The notes under the pieces were generated by a model. It saw only the letters and a program-made list of their open reading frames with translations, ran no database searches and was not told the origin of the DNA. This document shows positions 51,601 to 62,772 of a stretch of 64,000 nucleotides of DNA, piece by piece. Both the position numbers and the translations under genes were made by a program. The DNA is from Beta vulgaris subsp. vulgaris. Lineage: Eukaryota > Streptophyta > Magnoliopsida > Caryophyllales > Amaranthaceae. The number at the start of each line of letters is the position of its first letter. Within the stretch, counting starts at the first letter, position 1. The stretch spans positions 3,963,103 to 4,027,102 of the forward strand of contig NC_079204.1 in the NCBI RefSeq assembly GCF_026745355.1, read 5' to 3'.

Positions 51601-51863
51601 AGCTAAAATACATGGTAATTTTATGTGCATACTTTGCTAAATTAATGTACAGTTTTTTTTGTTATATTATTGTAAATGTATTTTGATTTATTCAGTGTTA
51701 GGAAATTCAACAAGGCATGGAATCTTGTGGACATATGCTCCAAGTTCTAGATGTATTGCAAGGAAAATATCTTTCAAATATTTGGGGAAGTTGATTGGAA
51801 GAGATGGATTATTGTGAAGAGGGAGATACATTTGAATGAGAAAAAACTGTACTGTTATGTACT

Positions 51864-51881
51864 CTATTTTATTTATTTATT

Positions 51882-51929
<48 letters not shown>

Positions 51930-51930
51930 T
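51864..51930. repeat. Compound microsatellite (TTTA)n (TTA)n
   Basis: About six TTTA units are followed by about thirteen ATT units and then GGGGG. Length variation between individuals is likely. Confidence 0.95.
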
Positions 51931-51962
51931 GGGGGTTGAAAGGAACTAAAAGAAAAAGTCAG

Positions 51963-52152
51963 TTGAGGAAGAGATGGTAGCTCAGTGGAGTACCACCCCA
52001 AATTTCAGGACATTGCCCATGGCTCGATCGAAAACTCATTCCAACAATTTAACCTTGCTTGTACCCAACTTCTGAGCTGGTGTGTCCTGCGGGCTAGTAG
52101 CCTAGTAGGAGTTAGTCTTCGGACCAATTATCTTTTCTAATAATAATAAAAA
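51963..52152 (+). mobile_element. SINE with A-rich tail and short target duplication
   Basis: The A-box-like TGGTAGCTCAGTGGAGTACC and B-box-like ATGGCTCGATCG lie in the first 70 bp. The 3' end reads CTTTTCTAATAATAATAAA followed by an A run. AAAAAGTCAG flanks both sides (51953-51962 and about 52153-52162). This is a third SINE family in the window. Confidence 0.65.
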
Positions 52153-52232
52153 AAAAAGTCAGACAATGACAACAAATCTGAAATTATAAACCTGAGTGAT
52201 ATTGTTTGAAAGTTAACCTGACTTCCTAAGAT

Positions 52233-52900
52233 ACATTTTTTTTTTTTACATCGGGAAATTGTACATTAATTAAAAGAGAAAGTACAACCTAATGCTAATA
52301 CAATCTAAACTCAAACAAATACATAAACCTAAAGGAGCCTTAAGAGCTCGTACATTCCACCTAGTACATAAATATATACAAACAAAACAAAGTCGCGTAG
52401 AAAGTGTGTCGCTGGTCAGTGCTGATGATGGTGGATGCAAACCTCGGATGGCTGATGGAAGTGATTGATGAAGCGATTATTGACGATCATGATTTTGACA
52501 ACAAACAACCAACGGCGAGCGTCGCGTCTCGCCGTATGAGCAATCCCAATGATTTGTCGTCACTTGGGATTCTGATCTCATGACCATATGAAGAGTCACA
52601 TTCCAATGTGACTCACTACTCTCGAGCGAGAGTATGTCAAGTTTCTCTTTGATGAAAGAGAAACGCTGATGATTGGGCATGCTGTAAACCCCTATATGCA
52701 ACTGGAGTGCCGCCTGCAGATTTGAAGTTTTCAAGGCAAAGACCATGAAGGTCAATGCCAAGCTAAAAAGAGAGCCAAACAAGTTGAGCCCTCGAATACA
52801 CTACCGATTTTCAAAACCGGTAAATACGCGTCCCAACCATGAAAGCCTATAATCACCTCGTCCTTGCTCACGAACATCGTGAGTCACCTTGAATGCATAA
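52233..52900 (-). mobile_element. Hairpin-rich retroposon-like block, unassigned
   Basis: A T run at 52239-52249 followed by CATCGGGAAATTGTACATT looks like the poly(A) end of a minus-strand transcript. Upstream of it on the minus strand lie several perfect short inverted repeats: 52512-52535, 52543-52570, 52593-52614, 52617-52634, 52641-52664 and 52867-52883, with stems of 7 to 10 bp. A 101-codon minus-strand frame (52782-52477) crosses the stems and has no recognisable domain. The 5' limit and target duplication were not found. Confidence 0.45.
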
Positions 52901-54671
52901 GATTATCAGGACGGATTTGAGATGAGGGTCGCATCATATATTTATGTACTTATCTAATATCTTGGCTAAAAAATAAACTCTTCAATATTTATATGAATAT
53001 AATTATTAGAGTTCATTATAGTTATAAACAAACTTGAATAGCCCTTATTAGGGAATTGAGTGTGTCTTGTATCTAACATTTTACACCATAATTTATTGTG
53101 TAACATGCATAATGACATAGACTTTAACAAGGATGACATGAAATAATGATACAAATCTCATGTTATTTTGTCATTTATTTCAATCATTTGAGTTTTTTTT
53201 TTTATAAAAGAAGTGGTGGTTTGTGAGTTATTACACCATAAATTGTGGTGTAACAGTTACACCGAATAATTTTTGTAGGGAATGTAATTTATCTGTACAC
53301 ATTGACCCTAAATTTACGAAAATTTTACAGTGAACGTCGACCACCCTGATTGATCACCACAATCAGAATATGTTACTATTGTTTTAGGTATGCAAAATAT
53401 AACCGTAAGAGATTCATTAATATTTGAGATTTTATTTATATCTTAAAATATAAGTAATATATAGTTATTCATTTAAACATCTACTGCAACATATAATTGT
53501 TTCTTCCTTTTTAAATATTTTGTAACCGTAAAATTAAGTATAAGATTAATTTATATTTTATGGCCGAGAAGGCATATATGAAATCAATAGCCTATAATTG
53601 TTAATAGTGGTGATAAATGGTGTTCGACACTCGGCAAAGATTCGTTGATTTAAGTTATTTGCAATTTCAAATTTTAAATGAGATAAAAAAAAGTAAGAAG
53701 AATAGTGTCTTACTTTACGTATAAATTCTTATTCATGTCATGCTAAAGTGATAATTCCTCCGTTTTTATTTAGTTGTGCCCAAAGGACTTGACACTTTTG
53801 TTATATGCCAATTTTGAGCATTTATCTCTAATTATGTTTAAGTAAAATTATAAAAAGTTAATAAAATAAATGAAACTAACAAATCACAACTAACTCACAT
53901 GAACGTATTTTTCCTTACATGCTAACAGAACATGAAGGTCAAAGTGAAGTTTGCGAATAGGGTCAAAAGTCAAGGGTTTTTCAAACCTATGCACCTAGTG
54001 CAAAGGTTAAGCCTTATCTCTTCAATAAATTAATTAACTACAAATATAATATCCTCCTTATAATTAATCTAAATAAATATAAATGACAATTTTGATATGA
54101 TTAAAAATAAAGATAAAGTACATATTAATAAAAAAACTAACTATTTAAAATAATTATAAAGAAGATATTATATTTTAGTTAATCAATTGATTTAATAGAT
54201 AAATCTTAATCTTTACATTAGGTGCATAGGTTAGAGAAATCGATTCTAACATTAGAAAAAAGAAGTGAACGTTAAGATGAATCTCATACTCTTACACTAG
54301 TTTGAACTCTTACAAGACCATTAAATCTTCTTCATTGTTTAAAAGATTTTATCTTATAGATTTTATAATCAAATTTCAGTCGAGACTTCAGACAACCATT
54401 ATAATAATGTTGCAAAGCATAAAATTCAGTTACACTACAAATCTTACATCATGTGGCAGAGAAAATAATAATTTAGAAGATAGCAAAATCACAACCTCAA
54501 TGGAACCAACTAAAGCATAACAAATTAAATTGCTGAACTGTCCCCAATTATTAACACCTTACCTTTATTAATTTCCTACATTATCATATTATTATTATTA
54601 CTTTCTCCGTTATAAATTAACTTAATAGAAGTAAATTTATCCTTTTATCATTCACATTTTTCATTATGACG

Positions 54672-54935
54672 GATATTTATACTTCTTCTTTCTCAAAAAT
54701 CTTGCTACATTTGTCTTTTCATAGTTTACGAGATGCAACTTCAAACACCAATATCTTGAGTTACATATATATAAAAAGGAAAATGATATTTGAAAAATAC
54801 AAATTGGAACGAATTAAATAAGATCAAACATGACTATGTTTTTTTCTTATGTATATCAACGAAAAGACCGTCAAAGTTACCAAGTGAATAATGCCAACGG
54901 TCAAAATGTAGCAATATTTGTAGGACAGAGGAAGT
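54672..54935. mobile_element. Stowaway-type MITE, inverted relative of the 50290-50613 element
   Basis: The termini TACTTCTTCTTTCTC and GGACAGAGGAAGTA are inverted. AGTTTACGAGATGCAACTTC inside is the reverse complement of a block in the 50290-50613 element, and TTGCTACATTTGTC / CAAAATGTAGCAA sit just inside both ends. Confidence 0.7.
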
Positions 54936-55029
54936 AATTTATTACAAGAGCGATCTTGTTAGTTTCGTACATACTTTCGTAAAATGTAATATCAGGATAA
55001 GTAGATTATTACTTTTAATCCGGAACTGA

Positions 55030-55070
<41 letters not shown>
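55030..55070. repeat. (ATT)n microsatellite
   Basis: About thirteen TTA units lie in the importin upstream region. Confidence 0.95.
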
Positions 55071-55313
55071 AAATAATTATCAGAAAATAACAAAAATATA
55101 AAGGGTCCCACCCATAAGTAACGGTCAAGATGTTGTGAATTAGATCTAAGAATAAATTTGAAAGTTTTAAACACAATTACATTTATGATTTATTCTTGTA
55201 CAACTATACATTATACAAATACCATACTACCCAATGTTGTAATACTTTTAATATAAGTTAATCAGCAATTCGTTGGATTATTTGAGTGTTTTACGTAAAA
55301 AAATTCTTTTTAG

Positions 55314-56673
55314 TCTCCAGCTTTTTACAACCGCGTCTCTCTCTTTCTCTCTCCTCTCTGTACTTCTCTCTCTAGTTTTTCTCTCTCCTAGGGTTTCAAA
55401 GCCGCCGTTTTTGGGGGTTTTTTTTCCCTGTCTTTCGATCGGTGACTGATTACTCTCTGTCGCTTTCTCTCTCTTCAATCCCCTTGATATCTCAGGTAAT
55501 TTTATTGCTGTTTTTTTTTTTACTTAATTTGTACTTAATTTTCTGCATTTGGTCAATTTAATGATCTAATTCTCAAGTTTCGATTTTCGAATTTAATTCT
55601 TGCTTGTTGTTTTGATCGGATTTAATTGCTGTTGTTTTTGTTGTACTATTTCGATCGATCGGTGTTTACTTTTCGTTTCGATCTATGAAATTTTTCGATT
55701 TTTAGTTAGTGTAAGTGTAATCTTTAGTTGGATTTTGTTCAATGCGATTAATATTTTTATCCGTATATGAATTTTCAGTACTTTTTCCATCTAGTTTAAT
55801 TTGATTTTTAGCTGATTTTTAGGGGTAGATCTAGCTTCAATTGCAATTGAGAATACTTTAGTTCAGTTCCCAATTTGATTTATTCTTCATTCGCTCATTA
55901 GAAGTTGAGTTCCTATGGCCTATAATTTTTGCATCTGATGCGCATTGCTTTGCTCTAGTTGATCAATTGGGGATTGTCATGTTACTTGAAACTGTTTCTT
56001 AGATTTTGTGAAAAGGATGTTGCTTTCCTTAGTAAGAATTTAGGATCATTCAGAATTAGAGATTTTGAACCAGTCCAACTTTCTAGGCCAATACGTGTTG
56101 TACTGACTAGTTTAAGCTAGGAAATTTTAGAAATTGAGAGATGAAAGCATTCGCTGGACCTCATCGGACATCTAAAGTTGCATTCTTTCTCGGATGGTGA
56201 GAGCATGAATGTAATATCCGAAAAAGATTAACCTCATCTCAGATTGTTTTCCTAAAAATGAGTAAATGACCCTATGGGGTCAATGAATTCCTAATTATGT
56301 GATATGTCTCTCCTTATTAATTGGGCGAATACAGAAACTGTTTAGTCCAGTTTTTGTAGATGTATCGGTCCTCACTTCATTGGTCATGATATCCAGATAT
56401 CAGTTACTACTTACTAGTGCAGTAGTTGTTCGAAGATTGTTTCAGCATGTTGGCTCTTCCTTCTTTCAATCTATCCTATTTAGATGATAGTCTTTCTGAA
56501 CCTGAAATTGTCAGTCGGTTTTGTTTAGTAGTCTTTGTATGATCCTTTGTTTGATGTAGAATTTATTGGTCATATTGTATCTTTCTTACGTAGACATTGA
56601 ATCTCAGTAATTAGTTTGCCTTGATATAAAAGTATGCATATCTAAGAACTTATTGACATGTGATCTCATGCAG
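55314..56673 (+). other. Non-coding first exon and leader intron of the importin-beta gene
   Basis: A CT-rich leader with a telo box (AGGGTTT at 55390-55396) ends TATCTCAG at 55495 before GTAATT. The leader intron runs to CATGCAG at 56671-56673, seven bases before the ATG. Long T-rich leader introns are common in plant housekeeping genes and often enhance expression. The transcription start is not visible and the 5' limit is approximate. Confidence 0.65.
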
Positions 56674-56680
56674 ATTTTTT

Positions 56681-59375
56681 ATGGTGATGGAAATCACCCA
56701 ATTACTTTTGAATGCTCAATCTGTCGATGGTAATGTTCGGAAGCATGCTGAGGATAGTCTGAAACAGTTTCAGGAGCAGAACAATCCAAGTTTCTTGCTA
56801 TCTCTAGCTGGAGAGCTAGCCAGTGAAGAGAAGCCAGCTGAGTCGCGGAAATTGGCTGGGCTCATTCTTAAAAATGCATTGGATGCTAAGGAACAGCATA
56901 GGAAGTTTGAGTTTGTACAGAGATGGTTGGCCCTGGATGTGGGATTGAAAAACCAAATAAAGACATGCTTGTTGCAATCCCTGTCTTCGCCTGTTCATGA
57001 TGCCCGTTCAACTGCATCTCAGGTGGTTGCTAAGGTTGCAGGCATTGAGCTACCCCAAAAGCAATGGCCGGAACTGGTAGGGTCATTGTTGGGAAATATT
57101 CACCAACTTCCACCTCATGTCAAGCAAGCAACTCTTGAGACCCTTGGATATTTGTGTGAGGAGGTCTCTCCCGATGTTGTTGATCAGGATCATGTTAACA
57201 AAATCCTTACTGCTGTCGTTCAAGGTATGAATGCAAATGAAACAAACAATGAAGTCAGGCTTGCTGCTACTCATGCATTATACAATGCTCTGGGATTTGC
57301 TCAGGCTAATTTTAACAATGATATGGAGAGAGATTATATCATGAGGGTTGTCTGTGAAGCAACATTGTCACCTGATACGAAGATACGGCAGGCAGCGTTT
57401 GAATGTTTGGTTGCTATTTCTTCCACGTATTATGAGAAGCTGGCTCCTTACATCCAGGATATCTTCAATATCACTGCAAAGGCTGTGAGGGAAGATGAAG
57501 AGCCGGTTGCTCTTCAAGCTGTTGAGTTTTGGAGCTCAATTTGTGATGAGGAGATAGATATTAATGACGAATATAGAAGTGATTACACAGGTGACTCTGA
57601 AATTCCTTGCTTTTATTTTATTAAGCAGGCTCTCCCTGCTTTGGTACCTATGTTGCTGGAGACACTCCTCAAGCAAGAGGAAGATCAGGATCAGGATGAG
57701 GGAGCTTGGAATATTGCTATGGCAGGGGGAACTTGTCTTGGGCTTGTTGCGCGAACAGTAGGGGATGATATCGTGCCTCTTGTAATGCCATTTATTGAAG
57801 AGAACATCACAAAGCCTGATTGGAGGCAGCGAGAGGCTGCCACCTATGCCTTTGGTTCAATTTTGGAGGGTCCTTCCCCTGACAAGCTGACAGCTATTGT
57901 CAATGTTGCTTTGAACTTCATGCTCACTGCCTTGACAAAAGATCCAAACAACCATGTGAAGGACACAACAGCATGGACTCTTGGTCGGATTTTTGAATTT
58001 CTGCATGGAATAGAGGTGGAAACTCCGATTATCACGCATGCAAACTGTCAGCAGATTATTACAGTTCTATTGCAGGCCATGAAGGACACACCTAATGTTG
58101 CTGAAAAGGCATGTGGTGCTCTCTATTTCCTTGCCCAAGGCTATTATGAGCTTGATGAGACCTCTTCACCCTTGACTCCATACTTCCAGGAGATTGTTCA
58201 GGCCCTTCTTACTGCCACTCACAGAGAAGATGCAGGGGAGGCACGATTAAGGACTGCTGCTTATGAAACTTTGAATGAAATAGTCAGATGCTCAACTGAT
58301 GAAACAGCCCCCTTGGTTTTGCAGTTAGTTCCTGTCATTATGATGGAGCTTCATAAAACACTAGAGTCACAGAACCTTTCACCAGATGGGAAACAGGGGG
58401 AATTGCAAGGTCTCTTGTGTGGATGTCTACAGGTTATTATCCAAAAGTTGGGGTCATCAGAGCCAACCAAAGCCGTGCTTTTGCAGTATGCTGATCAAAT
58501 TATGCAACTCTTCTTGGGTGTGTTTGCTTGTAGAAGTGCCACTGTGCACGAAGAGGCCATGCTAGGAATTGGTGCTCTTGCTTATGCCACTGGTTCTGAT
58601 TTCGCAAAATACATGAATCAGTTCTACAAGTATCTTGAAATGGGTCTCCAAAACTTCGAAGAATACCAAGTATGTGCTGTCACAGTCGGTGTGGTGGGAG
58701 ATTTATGCAGGGCATTGGAGGATAAGATACTGCCTTACTGTGATGGAATTATGACACAGCTCCTTAAGGACTTATCAAGCAATCAACTTCATCGGTCGGT
58801 GAAGCCTCCTATTTTCTCATGCTTTGGGGACATAGCACTTGCAATAGGAGAGCATTTCGAGAAATATCTGATGTATGCCATGCCAATGCTTCAGAGTGCA
58901 GCAGACTTGTCTGCTCACACAGCTGGTGCTGATGATGAGGTTCTCGAGTACACCAATCTTTTGCGAAATGGAATTTTGGAAGCCTATTCAGGGATCCTAC
59001 AAGGCTTTAAGAACACTACAAAAACCCAGCTCCTGCTACCTCATGGACGCCATATTCTTTCATTCATTGACAGCATTTATCAAGAGAAAGATATGTAAGT
59101 TATTATTCTGTGTTTTGCTAGTTTGTATGATTGACTTTTATTTGAAGTCTGAAGCTGAAATTCTGTTCTTTTTTAGGGATGACAATGTCATGAAGGCTGC
59201 CATTGGAGTACTTGGGGACCTTGCAGACACACTTGCAGCAGGTGCAGGTTCTTTGATTCAACAGTTCCCGTCATGCAGGGATTTGCTCAGTGAATGTTTG
59301 TCATCTGCGGATCCTGCAGTGAAACAATCTGCTGAATGGGCTAAGATGGCTGTTAGTAGAGTGATTTCCGTTTGA
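56681..59375 (+). CDS. KPNB1: Importin subunit beta-1 (karyopherin beta, HEAT-repeat nuclear import receptor)
   Basis: Two coding exons, 56681-59094 and 59177-59375, encode 870 aa, the same length as the Arabidopsis protein as remembered. The N-terminus MEITQLLLNAQSVDGNVRKHAE followed by LKQFQEQNNP is the importin-beta N-terminal (Ran-binding) region. Recognisable HEAT helices include AGLILKNALDAKE, LPPHVKQATLETLGYLCEEV, KIRQAAFECLVAI, ALQAVEFWSSICDEEID and WTLGRIFEFLHG. The acidic loop QEEDQDQDEGAWN is the conserved importin-alpha/IBB contact loop. The protein carries importin-alpha-bound cargo through nuclear pores and releases it on RanGTP binding. The start is the first ATG after the leader intron (MVMEITQ); MEITQ two codons later is an alternative. 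The small last exon encodes the final HEAT helices ending SRVISV. Confidence 0.97.
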
Positions 59376-61437
59376 GGCTTGGTCTCCTTTTTGGTATATT
59401 CTTTTCCTTTTAGAAGTCCCTGCATGCATTGGTGTGTCGAGTTGGGTCCGGGGGTTCGGGATTGCATACACAAGTGTCGGGTCGTCACCAGTCAGACAAC
59501 TGAAGTTGTCAGCCTTCACGTTGTCACTAACTCTTGCATCAGCACCATGGGTCTGTCAGGTCCTTTTGCTTTGGTCACTAAGGAGGTCGTGGATAGTCCA
59601 GAAACATTCAGGGGCCTCCACTTGAAAGTTTTAACCAATCAAGTACAGTGCCGAAGGATGAGTATGGGAGAGACAGGTACGTCTTTGAGTCTAACATGGC
59701 GAAACTGATCAAAATCATGCCGAAACGATGGGCTCCCTGATTTTGATCCATGGTCCCCTCTGCTAATACTCGAAAAGAGACTATCCCTTGTTCGCCCTCG
59801 TGGTTCCTGTCTTGTCCCAATGGAACAATGGTCTCTGGAAGTTGAAGATGATTACAGCAGAGGGTCTATGCAGGTTCAAAGACATCAAAATGACCACCAG
59901 TGCTGTAACATAGCTTCACCCTCCCTACATTTTCTTAATTAACTTTTTTTTTCTCTTTCCCCCTTTTTCTTTTTCCTCATTTTGGTCACTTTTTCTTTCA
60001 TTTATATTTTGATTCTCCCCCCCTTTTGAGTCCTGCATTGTTTCTAGTCCATCATCCAGTCAACAATTGTGTTGCATTTTGCATCTCATCATATTTTGCC
60101 TTTTTCTGTATACTTGATGTGGTCTTTTTGATCACCCACATACGATGAAAGCATCACATTATTATTGTTATGCATTATTTAATGATATATTTTGGGTTTA
60201 AGCGTCATTGTCTAGGCAATATGTTATTTGATTTATTGTTCACATTCATGAACAAGCATGTATGGCTGTATGCTACTTGGAGGTTGCAGTGGAGTACAGG
60301 AATTTGCTTAATATATTTTTTTTTCCAGATTTTTTCGTTTTTAAAGGCGAAATGTATGGGTTTCCGACAATTATCATGTTATAATTATATTGTGGATTAT
60401 AGGGTCTCGAATATTTGGCCCTGATTTTTGCTCCAATTTTATGATGGTTACATTAAAAATACTGGTGACTTTGAACAAAGAAGTTTTCATGTATCAATTT
60501 TATGTTATCCAGATTTTTATCATGTAGTTATGTTACCCATTTAAGTTGTTTATGCTTATTTTTCCAGTAACTAATATTTAGATTCATTAATATTTCCGTT
60601 ATTTTAGTTATCTTATCTAACGTCCCAGACGCTTGTTAGCTTTTGTTACCAATTCATTTATGGAGTTCCTGTTATAAGCAGATCCTGAATGTGTTGAGAG
60701 AACTTTCTTACCCGATGGTTATTTAGTTTAACTATAAATTCTTTATTAACGTTTTTGGGAAGATGGCCTTTGACCGTTGACCAATTCAAATGGGCGTTAA
60801 ATTGTCATGGGCTCATGGCTTTTGGCGTCCCTTCAATCTTTCGAACAGTACAGAAGATCAATGGACCCCAAAAATGATAGTAAAAGAAAGAGAGAGAATG
60901 GAGGAATTTGGTGTTTCCTTTATTTTTTTTTTAAAGGTAAGATGAAGTTCCTCGTTAAGGGGGAGGGGAAATTGGAGATTGTTTCTTGCAAGGTGTATAA
61001 TTGTGTCTTACCTCTATATTTTTGGGTTTGTTGCATACGTTTATCAATGTATTTTTTGGATTTTCAATATCTTTTACTATATGTTAATAATAAAAATTAT
61101 AATTATTGAATATTAATAAAGTATTTATTGAGACGAATCAAATAAGATTTTACATTATATTTTTTTTCTTATAAGTTGAGAAATTTTAGAAGATTGTTTT
61201 TAGTTGTGAATAGTATGGAGATTTTTAGTGAAGAAACTAAAAAAGATAAAGAGGGAGTATGATATTTGGAAATGAAATCGATTGTTTATTACTCTCAATT
61301 TGTATTGATAATAATTATATGAGAATTATATTATGAGAGTATTTTTAAGACAAATTTATTAGTGTAATTTAATAATTTTTGTATATTATGAGATATTTTT
61401 GGTAAAAACTTTTGTGAAGCGTGTATTTGATTATTTT

Positions 61438-61806
61438 TTTTTTTGATGTGGAAAGAGGCTAGAAGCCAACACAAACTACAAAGCTTGAACTACAAAGAAA
61501 ATAAAACGCAAAGAACAACAAAGAAAAATAAAAGCTACATAACCCAACTACGATAAACCTTCACTAAGCTTCAGCCTGCTCTAGAAGAAGGCACCATTCT
61601 TGGCCACGCAACTCCGCTCAAATCCTCCAATAAAATGGTTCGAAGATCCCCCGGGACCGCCTCAATGAATTTGAATCTTTCCTCCATGTCCACACCGAAA
61701 TTAGCTAGCCAATCAGCAAGAGGTTGATTATAACTAGTATTTGGGCTCGGGCGTTGTCTCGGGTTGGTAATGTGTTTTCGAACTTGATATACATTTTTTT
61801 CTATTC
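61438..61806 (-). mobile_element. 5'-truncated LINE (C-terminal RNase H/ORF2 remnant)
   Basis: A minus-strand frame of 79 codons contains YNQPLADWLANFGVDMEERF and LRTILLEDLSGVAWPRMV. This resembles the C-terminal NxxADxLA-type block and the closing DLRxLLLxDLxGVAWPR-like motif of plant L1-type ORF2 proteins with RNase H. The frame stops, then runs through a short A-rich 3' UTR to a poly(A) (T run at 61436-61445 on plus). The truncation point is near 61806. Confidence 0.65.
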
Positions 61807-62419
61807 CCACATATATTAAGGAAAACTAAACATTTAAAAGATACAAATATAATAATGTGGACACTTAAAGCATGATTACAAGTTAGTTGAGATGGTAATT
61901 GTGTCATGCTATAATAGCAAGAGGTTACATGTTCAAATCTTGTTGCAAGCTAATTTTATTTTTGTTAATCGACATAGCTTAAATTATTAACTATATTTAA
62001 AAAGTAGTATGTTTTCTTCTTAATATTGAATTTGAATAGTTGCCTAATTGAGGTTGAGGTGGTGGAATAGTGGTATCGATTCCCATCTGTTATCCCCGAG
62101 GTATATAAATCAAACCTCATGAGACTCATTCAAGTAATTTTCCATATCCCTCTCAAGTGAATCTCCTTCATCTTACCAAAAAAAAATACCTATTTTTAAA
62201 TTAAAATTATATGGTCTCTTATAAGACTGACTCATTCTGCACATAGGTCACAATTTTTTTTGTTTCTATCTCTTTGCTTTCTTTAATTCCACGGTCTCCA
62301 TCAACATCTTACTTATTTTAGAATAGATGATGCATGGTAGTATTAAATGGTAAATCACTAAAACTCCTATAATAGACAAAAGTTAAAATATTATAGATTC
62401 GTACATGAGATGAGGTTAC

Positions 62420-62720
62420 AATATACTTCCTCTGTTCTTTTTATATTACAATAATTACTATTTTTTCACATTTATTGCAACAATTTCTATTTTGGTATAA
62501 AAAACAACTTTAATTGACAATATTGTCCTTACTTTATCTTATTAAAACCATCATTAATTACTCACTTTGTCTTATTAGATTGCTTTTATTTTCTAAGGAT
62601 GATTTCTCTCCTACTCTAATTAATTAAAGAGTTACTTTTATCCTAAACTACTAATTGTTCCAAAACCCTAAAAATTATATCCAAACACATTGTTGAAATA
62701 GAAAAAGAAGGGAGGTAGTA
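62420..62720. mobile_element. Stowaway-type MITE next to the satellite array
   Basis: The left end ATACTTCCTCTGTTCTTTTT and right end AAAAAGAAGGGAGGTAGTAT are inverted repeats with TA flanks. The inner blocks ACAATAATT/AACAATTTC and CATTGTTGAAATAG continue the symmetry. The length is about 300 bp. Confidence 0.7.
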
Positions 62721-62772
62721 TTAGTTTGGCTAAATTTTAATCGGATTGGTTTTCTTTTAGTTTTTACTACTT

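Larger units (their letters stand above)
51601..55313. other. Intergenic DNA between the EF-hand and importin genes
   Basis: The stretch holds the EF-hand 3' flank, a microsatellite (51864-51930), a SINE (51963-52152), a hairpin-rich retroposon-like block (52233-52900), a partial Stowaway-like end near 53757, a full MITE (54672-54935) and a second microsatellite. The last 200 bp before 55313 are the importin promoter. No gene was found. Confidence 0.6.
59376..62772. other. Importin 3' UTR and downstream intergenic DNA
   Basis: About the first 700 bp are a less AT-rich sequence probably belonging to the 3' UTR. The rest is AT-rich with a truncated LINE (61438-61806), possible tRNA-like SINE heads near 61885-61950 and 62045-62150 (box motifs only), and a Stowaway MITE (62420-62720). 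No gene was recognised. Confidence 0.55.

Noticed and set aside
52477..52782. 101-codon minus-strand ORF as a gene
   Set aside because: It runs through several perfect hairpins and has no recognisable domain; it is more likely incidental to the structured repeat.
56660..56680. Importin start upstream of 56681 (MISCRFF...)
   Set aside because: Those bases include the leader-intron acceptor CATGCAG, and the apparent start codon there is GTG. The first ATG after splicing is 56681.
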